Source: Eubacteriales Family XIII. Incertae Sedis bacterium (GTDB taxonomy: Bacteria > Bacillota > Clostridia > Peptostreptococcales > Anaerovoracaceae). Taken from it: a stretch of 12,305 bases of DNA. The notes below the pieces were generated by a model. It made no database searches. It was not told the origin of the DNA and saw only the letters and a list, made by a program, of their open reading frames with translations. The stretch covers positions 1 through 12,305 of the forward strand of contig JAITKU010000268.1 of the NCBI GenBank assembly GCA_031278255.1. The letters run 5' to 3'. Positions 7,941 to 12,305 of the stretch are shown piece by piece (the stretch's first letter is position 1; each line of letters begins with the position of its first letter). The position numbers and the translations under genes are program-made.

Positions 7941-7965
7941 AATAACGCTGTCGATTGCCGTTATT
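7941..7965 (-). promoter_or_regulatory. Inverted repeat in the mop leader
   Basis: AATAACG (7941-7947) and CGTTATT (7959-7965) form a perfect 7-bp inverted repeat around an 11-base centre, between the predicted mop transcription start (about 7973) and the ATG. It can be a hairpin in the leader RNA or a dyad operator for the LysR-type regulator. No U-tract follows, so a terminator is unlikely. Confidence 0.45.
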
Positions 7966-7979
7966 CTCATAACATACAC

Positions 7980-8009
7980 ATTATAATAATCGAAAGCGTT
8001 TTTATACAA
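7980..8009 (-). promoter_or_regulatory. Sigma-A-like promoter of the mop operon
   Basis: On the minus strand TTGTAT (8004-8009) and a perfect TATAAT (7980-7985) are separated by 18 bases. Initiation near 7973 would give a leader of about 69 bases before the mop ATG. The -35 match is imperfect and the spacer is one base longer than ideal, as expected for a promoter that needs an activator. Confidence 0.65.
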
Positions 8010-8016
8010 TTCGAAA
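7990..8016 (-). promoter_or_regulatory. Shared regulator box, copy 2, with tandem TCGAAA
   Basis: The plus-strand 12-mer at 8005-8016 is identical to that at 2425-2436. Here a second TCGAAA (7990-7995) lies exactly 21 bases from the first (8011-8016), which is two helical turns, so both would face the same side of the DNA. This suits a multi-subunit LysR-type regulator binding over the -35 region and spacer. Binding is inferred, not shown. Confidence 0.45.
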
Positions 8017-8050
8017 TTCCATGAGGATTTATTCCTTATTTCAATAAATA

Positions 8051-8076
8051 CCCCGCCATGCGGCAAGGTTGCGGGG
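8051..8076 (-). terminator. Possible terminator after the lysR-type gene
   Basis: In the minus-strand RNA, CCCCGC and GCGGGG pair across a 14-base loop and are followed by TATTTATTGA, a weak U-rich stretch. It lies about 100 bases after the regulator stop and before the mop promoter, a sensible place to separate the two units. A smaller alternative stem, CCGC/GCGG, competes within the same bases. Confidence 0.4.
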
Positions 8077-8177
8077 GCATACTCCCGATGTGGGCGCGCG
8101 TTGCGACTTGCGCCGGGAGCGTGCGAAAACGCGCAGCGTGAGAAGGTACGGGGTTGAAATCCGTTTGCGCGACAAAA

Positions 8178-9071
8178 TCAGATAACCGCCGGCATTTCAC
8201 GTTGCACGTGCGTTTTGACATACCGGATCAGATTGTCTGCATTTTCGCCGATTTTTTCGTTTTTTAAGACAAAAGCCAAATCGACCATGAGGTGTTCCTT
8301 GAGCTTCACATACGTAATCCCCGGCAAGGAAATCTCCTTTGCAACGGTTTCCGCCATCATGGATATCCCTTCCCCATGCAGGATCTTGCTGCGGATAGAG
8401 CGTCGATTAAGCTCGCTTTTCATTACATTCGGGGAGAAGCCGGCTTTTCTGCACGCTTCGACGCAAAACGAATACATGCCGGTATTCTTGCTCAAAAAAT
8501 AAAAGTTTTCATTTGCGGCATCCGCAAGAAATACCTTGCCCCGCCCGGCAAAGGGATGCGCCTCGGGGATTATCAGCACCAGCTCGTCCTCAATGAAGGG
8601 GATTGTGAAAAAATCCTCCTTGTTGATGAAGTTGCTGCGCAAAATCGCCATATCGACAAGCCCCCTGCGCAGTTCGCTGAGCGCGAAAGGCCGTTCGCAC
8701 TCCTCAATCGCGACGACGATATTCGGGGTTTCCCTTTGAAACTCGTCAAACACATCGAAAAGATGATAGGCCTCAAGCACCGGGATGCTCGCAATGTTCA
8801 GGCGGACGATTTCCTTTTGGTATTTTCCGGCTTCTTCCAACATGTTGTTGTATTCCGAAATAATGCGATGCGCATATTTCAAGAAAACTTCGCCCGCCGG
8901 CGTTATTTGTATCTTGCGGGTGGTTCGATCAAAAAGTTCAAACCCGAGTTGCCGCTCCAAGGATTTGATTTGTTTGGACAGGGCCGATTGGGAAATGTAG
9001 AGTTCGTTGGCGGCTTCAGAGAAACTGTTGAGTTTTTCAATCATCAAGAAGAATTGCATTTGCTCAATCAT
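8178..9071 (-). CDS. LysR-type transcriptional regulator
   Basis: This protein has 297 residues, the normal family length. The N-terminal winged helix-turn-helix covers about residues 2-60, with the signature FSEAANELYISQSALSKQIK and then LERQLGFELFDRTTRKIQIT. The rest is the two-lobed effector-binding domain (LAFVLKNE strand near the end). The ATG at 9071 has GAGGTG a few bases upstream, and a strong promoter lies at 9114-9142. LysR-type regulators are usually activators that sense a small molecule tied to the genes they control. This one is co-directional with, and upstream of, the mop operon rather than divergent from its target. The 273-base gap to mop holds the operon promoter and the repeated TACAATTCGAAA box, so mop and the FAD oxidoreductase unit are its probable targets. 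The effector cannot be told. Confidence 0.93.
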   Translation of the reverse strand: MIEQMQFFLMIEKLNSFSEAANELYISQSALSKQIKSLERQLGFELFDRTTRKIQITPAGEVFLKYAHRIISEYNNMLEEAGKYQKEIVRLNIASIPVLEAYHLFDVFDEFQRETPNIVVAIEECERPFALSELRRGLVDMAILRSNFINKEDFFTIPFIEDELVLIIPEAHPFAGRGKVFLADAANENFYFLSKNTGMYSFCVEACRKAGFSPNVMKSELNRRSIRSKILHGEGISMMAETVAKEISLPGITYVKLKEHLMVDLAFVLKNEKIGENADNLIRYVKTHVQREMPAVI

Positions 9072-9113
9072 GACATCACCTCACGCCTGTACTTCCGGTG
9101 AATCGTTGAGGAA

Positions 9114-9142
9114 ATTATAACATTCTTTGTGTGGATTGAAAA
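9114..9142 (-). promoter_or_regulatory. Promoter of the lysR-type gene
   Basis: The minus strand has TTTTCA (9137-9142), a 17-base spacer and a perfect TATAAT (9114-9119). Initiation near 9107 gives a leader of about 36 bases with GAGGTG before the start codon. No copy of the mop operator box is seen here, so there is no sign of self-control through that box. Confidence 0.6.
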
Positions 9143-9182
9143 GGGGGAAATTGTCTTGAGTTTTCGCGATGGACTTTCGGGA

Positions 9183-9211
9183 TTTTCGGAGGCGGAAAAA
9201 TATGATACAAT
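9183..9211 (+). promoter_or_regulatory. Possible promoter of the DNA glycosylase gene
   Basis: A TACAAT -10 box (9206-9211) with a weak TTTTCG -35 (9183-9188) at 17 bases precedes the glycosylase start. The expected initiation site is at about 9218-9219, which is the start codon itself, so the mRNA could be leaderless. No good ribosome site is found at the normal distance; the GGAGG at 9188-9192 is 26 bases away. Confidence 0.4.
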
Positions 9212-9218
9212 ATCAAAC

Positions 9219-9953
9219 ATGGATATGCTGAAACACCCGTTTGAACCGATATACGACGCGCATTCGAGGCTTCTGATCCTCGGGACCTTTCCCTCGCCCA
9301 AGTCGCGGGCCTCGCGCTTCTATTACGCGCACCCGCAAAATCGCTTCTGGGCGACCTTGGCCGCCGTCTTGGGAGAGGCGCCTCCCGCGCCCGACGCCGC
9401 CGCGCGGACGGCGTTTCTCCTGAAAAATCACATCGCCCTGTGGGACGTGCTGCACGCCTGCGAGATAGAGGGCGCCTCGGACGGTAGCATCCGAAACCCC
9501 GTGCCCAATCTGTTCCGGCCCCTGCTGGCGGCGAGCGAGATCGCGGCGATCTTCACGACGGGAAAGAAGGCGACCGGCTTGTTCAACGCGCTCTGCGCCG
9601 CGGAGGCCGGCATGGAGGCCGTCTATCTGCCGTCCACCAGCCCCGCCAACAGAGCGTATCAACAGAAGCCCGCCTTTATGGCGCAATGGCTGCGCGTCCG
9701 CACAGCCTTGGACGCGCGGGCGCGAACGGACGCGGCGTCTCCCGCCTCACCTCCGCGCCAGCGCCGCGAAGCCGCGCTGCTTGGACAGCACCTTATGGAT
9801 TCCGAGCGCTATCTCAAAATCGACCAAGCTGTGCGCGACAAAGCCGATACCGAAAGAGATCAAGGTATAGAGGAATCCGTCCGCAGGGATGCCGCCGAGA
9901 AAAAACACGACGACGACCTCACACAGGGAATGCACGATGGCGACCAGGAATGA
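9219..9953 (+). CDS. Hypoxanthine-DNA glycosylase, UDG family 6, with long C-terminal tail
   Basis: Residues 1-165 form a complete uracil-DNA-glycosylase-fold domain of the hypoxanthine-DNA glycosylase type. LLILGTFPSPKS is at about 18-29, the YYAHPQNRFW active-site motif at 35-44 contains the key Asn41, and LPSTSPAN is at 137-144. The enzyme removes deaminated adenine (hypoxanthine) from DNA to start base-excision repair. The family normally ends near residue 165-180, but this frame continues to 244. The last 68 residues or so are highly charged and lie antisense to the 3' end of niaX, so the tail is probably not a folded domain. I chose ATG 9219; ATG 9225 is another option, and the frame is open back to a GTG at 9129. 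No terminator is visible between the two convergent genes. Confidence 0.85.
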   Translation: MDMLKHPFEPIYDAHSRLLILGTFPSPKSRASRFYYAHPQNRFWATLAAVLGEAPPAPDAAARTAFLLKNHIALWDVLHACEIEGASDGSIRNPVPNLFRPLLAASEIAAIFTTGKKATGLFNALCAAEAGMEAVYLPSTSPANRAYQQKPAFMAQWLRVRTALDARARTDAASPASPPRQRREAALLGQHLMDSERYLKIDQAVRDKADTERDQGIEESVRRDAAEKKHDDDLTQGMHDGDQE

Positions 9954-10301
9954 AAACACGTGGACCTTCACGGGCGAGGCGAGCGTTTCCGGGTGTCTTT
10001 GCAGATAGAAGCTGCCGATCATCGCGAATACGAGGTGCGACGCGGCGCGAAACGCGATCACGGGCGGAAGGCCGCTGATCCAAAAGCCCAATACGGTTCC
10101 AACGGCGACGGTCGCGGCCATCGCGGGTGAAAGCATCATCGCGATGAATATGGCGACGTGGCTGGCCAGGGTGTAAGACGCGGGGCCGATCACGATCTTG
10201 GGCATCACCATCGGGACCAGGATCCCAATCGCCGTCAGGAGCGCCGTCGCCGTAAGCCTCTGCGCGCTCCAAAACGTCCTGCTTTCATTTATATTCTCCA
10301 T
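9747..10301 (-). CDS. niaX: Niacin ECF transporter S component (NiaX)
   Basis: This is a 184-residue membrane protein with about six hydrophobic segments. The early stretch LTATALLTAIGILVPMVMPK, followed by IVIGPASYTLASHVAIFIAM, is the signature of NiaX substrate-binding components. These bind nicotinate or nicotinamide and pair with shared ECF ATPases and EcfT, none of which are encoded here. I chose ATG 10301 because AAGGAGG lies eight bases upstream; the longer frame to 10334 would begin inside the operator. A near-consensus promoter and a large palindrome lie directly upstream, and niaR, the expected repressor, is the next gene upstream on the same strand. NiaR context supports niacin over other vitamins. 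Its 3' end is overlapped by the convergent glycosylase frame. Confidence 0.9.
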   Translation of the reverse strand: MENINESRTFWSAQRLTATALLTAIGILVPMVMPKIVIGPASYTLASHVAIFIAMMLSPAMAATVAVGTVLGFWISGLPPVIAFRAASHLVFAMIGSFYLQRHPETLASPVKVHVFSFLVAIVHSLCEVVVVFFLGGIPADGFLYTLISFGIGFVAHSLVDFEIALGIHKVLSKQRGFAALARR

Positions 10302-10313
10302 AACCGAATCCTC

Positions 10314-10353
10314 CTTATGCTTTACAGGTGTCAAGACATATGTAAAGCATAAG
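10314..10353 (-). promoter_or_regulatory. Probable NiaR operator, 40-base palindrome
   Basis: The arms CTTATGCTTTACA and TGTAAAGCATAAG are exact complements, and the inner TGTC and GACA also pair; only the two two-base spacers and the centre break the symmetry. The minus-strand reading contains TGTCTTGACACCTGT, which resembles the NiaR/YrxA sites I remember from Bacillus. It covers the -10 box and start region of niaX and abuts its ribosome site, as expected for a repressor that blocks transcription when niacin is plentiful. Confidence 0.8.
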
Positions 10354-10374
10354 GCTCGGAGATGCTTTTGTCAA
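10346..10374 (-). promoter_or_regulatory. Promoter of niaX
   Basis: A perfect TTGACA -35 (10369-10374) and TATGCT -10 (10346-10351) are separated by 17 bases. The -10 box lies in one arm of the palindrome at 10314-10353. Initiation near 10339 gives a leader of about 38 bases. Confidence 0.75.
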
Positions 10375-10393
10375 GCGATTGTTGTCATTTTGC

Positions 10394-10431
10394 AAAAAAA
10401 GCGCCCGGCGGCATCCGCACCGCAAGTGCGG
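10394..10431 (-). terminator. Possible terminator of niaR
   Basis: Just after the niaR stop the minus-strand RNA has a CCGCAC/GTGCGG stem with a five-base loop (10415-10431), a further GC-rich stretch, and then seven Ts (10394-10400). The stem is separated from the T run by 14 bases, so the exact fold is uncertain. It sits between niaR and the independent niaX promoter. Confidence 0.5.
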
Positions 10432-10433
10432 CC

Positions 10434-10952
10434 TCACTCCGGCAGCAGTATCTCCAAGCGCGCGAGCTCCGCGCAGATCGCGTCAAACGCGGCCTTGTCG
10501 CGGCAAGCCACCGTATGCAGATGCACGCCGTCGGTCAGCTCGGAAAGCAGACGCTCCTTGCTGTTTCGGATATTCCGCATGAACGTGTCCACATCCTCGC
10601 GCGTCGCGATGTTCAGCTGCCCCGTCATATCGCCGTAGAGCCGGTGCGTGACGATGACGTCCACGACCTCGCCGCCGAGCGCGACGATTGTGGCCAGCTC
10701 CTTTTCCGTGTCGGCGAAGCTGTGGCGGCAGGCGATCTTGCCGATATAGCGGCCCGCAGGCAGGGGGGCGGACGCAATGTAGCCGCGCGCGGTGGCGACG
10801 ATCCCGTTTCCCCGTGCGCGCAGCAAAGCGATGTCGCCGACGATCACCTGTCGGCTGACGCGCATCCGCGCGGCGAGAGCGGCCGCGCTCACCGCACCCT
10901 CCCGCTCGCGAAGCAGCGCCAATATCTCCGCGCGCCGTTCTTCCGCTTTCAT
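10434..10952 (-). CDS. niaR: NiaR-type niacin-responsive repressor
   Basis: The protein has 172 residues, the usual NiaR/YrxA length. An N-terminal helix-turn-helix (about 5-58, with MRVSRQVIVGDIALLRARG) is followed by a 3H domain. The residues matching the metal site described for Thermotoga TM1602 are all present: His77 and Glu85 in CRHSFADTEKE, and His144 and His146 in GVHLHTV. Another conserved histidine is in THRLYGD. NiaR binds niacin and represses niacin uptake or NAD synthesis genes. ATG 10952 has AGGAGG nine bases upstream; ATG 10961 is too close to that site. The promoter is at 11049-11077, and I see no NiaR-like palindrome there. Its clear target is niaX downstream. Confidence 0.92.
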   Translation of the reverse strand: MKAEERRAEILALLREREGAVSAAALAARMRVSRQVIVGDIALLRARGNGIVATARGYIASAPLPAGRYIGKIACRHSFADTEKELATIVALGGEVVDVIVTHRLYGDMTGQLNIATREDVDTFMRNIRNSKERLLSELTDGVHLHTVACRDKAAFDAICAELARLEILLPE

Positions 10953-11048
10953 AAGCAGCATCCTCCTCCCGGGTGCCTGCGCGATCCCTTGTCCCGACGG
11001 ACGAGAAACCGCGCGGCGCAAGGACCGCATGACAAACAGCCGTTCCTT

Positions 11049-11077
11049 ATTGTACCACATGCGTCCGCGCGGCGCAA
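11049..11077 (-). promoter_or_regulatory. Promoter of niaR
   Basis: The minus strand shows TTGCGC (11072-11077), a 17-base spacer and TACAAT (11049-11054). Initiation near 11042 gives a leader of about 90 bases before the niaR start. Confidence 0.6.
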
Positions 11078-11112
11078 ACCCAAACCGCACCGGGCAGCCG
11101 CAGGAAAATCCG

Positions 11113-11141
11113 TTGCATTCCGAACAAAAAAATGATATGCT
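11113..11141 (+). promoter_or_regulatory. Promoter of tcdA-xdhC
   Basis: TTGCAT (11113-11118) and TATGCT (11136-11141) are separated by exactly 17 bases, the second preceded by an A-rich spacer. Initiation near 11148 gives a leader of about 77 bases. The promoter is divergent from that of niaR, with about 36 bases between the two -35 boxes. Confidence 0.6.
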
Positions 11142-11153
11142 GATGTGGCGGGG

Positions 11154-11203
11154 AAGGGGATGCGCGGCTCGCGTCCGGTACCGCGCCGGGATCCGCTCCC
11201 CTT
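11154..11203 (+). other. Structured leader of tcdA
   Basis: The leader can pair AAGGGGA (11154-11160) with TCCCCTT (11197-11203), and inside that GCGCGG (11162-11167) with CCGCGC (11181-11186). The fold ends before the ribosome site at about 11213-11220. There is no U-tract, so it looks like a stable leader hairpin rather than a terminator. I do not recognise a riboswitch class. Confidence 0.35.
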
Positions 11204-11224
11204 GGCATGGAAAGGCAAGGATAT

Positions 11225-12010
11225 ATGCTGAACCAGTTTTCAAGAACCGCGTTGCAGCTTGGCAATGACAATATGAACAAGCTGTACGGGGCGCGCGTGG
11301 CGGTCTTCGGCATCGGCGGGGTCGGCGGTTATTGCGCGGAGGCGCTGGCCCGCACGGGCATAGGCGCCATTGACCTCTTCGATGACGACCGCATCTGCCT
11401 GACAAACCTGAACAGGCAGATCATCGCGACGCAAAAGACGGTGGGGCGCTACAAGGCGGACGTCATGCGGGAACGCATCCACGAGATCAACCCGGACGCA
11501 AAGGTCGGCGCGCACAGGGTTTTTTACGGGCCGGACACGGCCGGCGCCGTCGATCTGTCGGTCTACGATTATATTGCGGACGCCGTGGACACCATGACCG
11601 CGAAACTGGAGCTCGTGTGCCGGGCAAACGCGCTCGGCGTCCCGATCATCAGCTGCATGGGCGCGGCGAACAAGCTTGACGCGTCGGCCTTCGAGGTGGC
11701 GGACATCCGCGAAACCTCCGTCTGCCCGATGGCGCGCATCATGCGCAAGGAGCTGCGAAACAGGGGCATCGAGGCGTTGAAGGTGGTGTATTCCAAGGAG
11801 CCGGCCATGAAGCCGCTCGAGGATGCGGCGGAGAGCTGCCGGCATCACTGCGTCTGTCCGCCGGGCGTCACGAGGACCTGTCTGCGGCGACGCCAAGTTC
11901 CGGCCAGCAACGCCTTCGTCCCGGCCGTCGCCGGACTGATCATGGCCGGCGAGATGATTCGGGATCTGATCGCGGCGCCGCAGGCTTGCGTCGCCGAAGG
12001 GGGGAGGTAA
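11225..12010 (+). CDS. tcdA: tRNA threonylcarbamoyladenosine dehydratase (TcdA/CsdL-type)
   Basis: This E1-like protein of 261 residues belongs to the HesA/MoeB/ThiF group. The N-terminus MLNQFSRT is typical of the subfamily. The ATP-binding loop is GIGGVGG at 29-35, followed by the DLFDDDRICLTNLNRQ stretch that binds nucleotide. A cysteine-rich CRHHCVCPPG segment and a nearby RRQVPASNAFVPAVAGLIMAG in part close the C-terminal region. The enzyme uses ATP to cyclise t6A at position 37 of tRNAs. I chose ATG 11225, with AAGG upstream and an N-terminus that matches the family; ATG 11207 has no ribosome site. xdhC follows after six bases, so the two are surely one transcript. Confidence 0.92.
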   Translation: MLNQFSRTALQLGNDNMNKLYGARVAVFGIGGVGGYCAEALARTGIGAIDLFDDDRICLTNLNRQIIATQKTVGRYKADVMRERIHEINPDAKVGAHRVFYGPDTAGAVDLSVYDYIADAVDTMTAKLELVCRANALGVPIISCMGAANKLDASAFEVADIRETSVCPMARIMRKELRNRGIEALKVVYSKEPAMKPLEDAAESCRHHCVCPPGVTRTCLRRRQVPASNAFVPAVAGLIMAGEMIRDLIAAPQACVAEGGR

Positions 12011-12016
12011 ACGCTC

Positions 12017-12305
12017 ATGAGCGGCAAGGATATCTACAAACAGCTTCTCGCGATATTGCGCGAGGGGGAACGGGCGGCCGTCGTATCCCGTTTCGAGGCG
12101 GGAAGCATCACGAAGCGGCTCGCGCGGGAGGGCGAGGCGGAATGGGACGCGCGCGCGGCGGCCGAGGGCCCGCTGTCGTTTGTGCGGGACGAAGGCGCGC
12201 GCACGCTCACGGAATACTACGCGCCGAAACCGCGGCTTTTGATCCTCGGCGGCGGACACATCGCGCTCGCGCTGTCGGCGATGGGCGCCCTCATCGACTT
12301 TGATG
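12017..12305 (+). CDS. XdhC/CoxI-family molybdenum hydroxylase maturation factor, 3' end missing
   Basis: From ATG 12017, 96 residues are read before the edge. GGGGAGG overlaps the tcdA stop and serves as the ribosome site. The YYAPKPRLLILGGGHIA stretch (residues about 67-83) is the junction into the XdhC Rossmann domain, with the GGGHIA dinucleotide loop. XdhC-type proteins bind and modify the molybdenum cofactor and deliver it to enzymes of the xanthine oxidase family, which here would fit the Mop enzyme at 5049-7904. The N-terminal part is short and lacks the GSxPRxxG segment common in full XdhC_CoxI domains, so it belongs to a shorter subgroup or has a degenerate first domain. The missing C-terminal part could change the detail of this call. 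Confidence 0.82.
   Translation, partial: MSGKDIYKQLLAILREGERAAVVSRFEAGSITKRLAREGEAEWDARAAAEGPLSFVRDEGARTLTEYYAPKPRLLILGGGHIALALSAMGALIDFD

Noticed and set aside
6339..8024. A 561-codon open frame on the plus strand
   Set aside because: It is antisense to the mop coding region and leader, has no domain signature, and shows the same shadow composition.
9162..9188. Three TTTCG repeats upstream of the glycosylase as extra LysR-type sites
   Set aside because: They lack the AATTGTA half of the mop box and are unevenly spaced (13 and 9 bases), so the resemblance is too weak.
11009..11077. Two copies of CCGCGCGGCGCAA (11009-11021 and 11065-11077)
   Set aside because: A 13-base repeat made almost only of G and C in a very GC-rich region can arise by chance. 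One copy overlaps the niaR -35 box and the other has no matching promoter context.
11240..12259. A 339-codon open frame on the minus strand
   Set aside because: It is antisense to tcdA and xdhC, which have full family motifs; the translation is Arg/His/Asp-rich shadow sequence.
5049..12305. A nicotinate hydroxylation pathway, because a molybdenum hydroxylase lies near niaR/niaX
   Set aside because: NiaR and NiaX are ordinary niacin-salvage genes with their own promoters and are separated from the mop operon by lysR and a DNA glycosylase. The Mop enzyme lacks the split subunits and FAD subunit of known nicotinate dehydrogenases.

Overview
The window looks like a chromosomal piece of a GC-rich Clostridia-type Firmicute, perhaps an anaerobic gut or sediment lineage. 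The signs are strong AGGAGG-type ribosome binding sites, sigma-A-like promoters with clear TATAAT/TACAAT boxes, a NiaR/NiaX niacin pair, a Firmicute-style TcdA, and a molybdenum hydroxylase operon of a type shared by Clostridia and Desulfovibrio. This taxonomic placement is inferred from gene content, not from a marker gene. I see no tRNA, rRNA, CRISPR array or mobile element. No gene-free stretch exceeds 300 bases; the longest are 7905-8177 and 10953-11224.

Region 1 (1-8177, minus strand) is an oxidoreductase locus. In transcription order it holds a 951-residue molybdopterin aldehyde oxidoreductase of the Desulfovibrio Mop type (5049-7904), a large flavin/multi-iron-sulfur/CCG-domain electron-transfer protein (2739-5009), a 64-residue four-cysteine redox or zinc-ribbon protein overlapping it (2573-2767), and a possible 31-residue Gly/Cys-rich peptide (2449-2544). 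A second promoter follows, then a PF12831-like FAD oxidoreductase (836-2353) and an iron-containing alcohol dehydrogenase cut by the window edge (1-757). The first three match the neighbouring Desulfovibrio vulgaris genes DVU_1559, DVU_1558 and DVU_1557 in family and order. The two minus-strand promoters (about 2400-2436 and 7980-8016) share an identical 12-base element at the same offset from TATAAT, with 18-base spacers, so both units may answer to one regulator.

Region 2 (8178-9071, minus) is a LysR-type regulator directly upstream of, and co-directional with, the operon; it is the natural candidate for controlling it. The joint reading is an alcohol-to-aldehyde-to-acid oxidation module (alcohol dehydrogenase plus Mop) with a dedicated electron hub. 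The substrate is unknown.

Region 3 (9219-12305) is housekeeping. A family-6 hypoxanthine-DNA glycosylase (plus) has a C-terminal tail running antisense into the 3' end of niaX (minus). niaX, a niacin ECF S-component, has a promoter overlapped by a 40-base imperfect palindrome that should be the operator for NiaR, encoded just upstream on the same strand. Divergent from niaR, tcdA (tRNA t6A dehydratase) is followed seven bases later by a partial xdhC-family gene. XdhC proteins service molybdenum hydroxylases, so this gene may functionally connect to the Mop locus.
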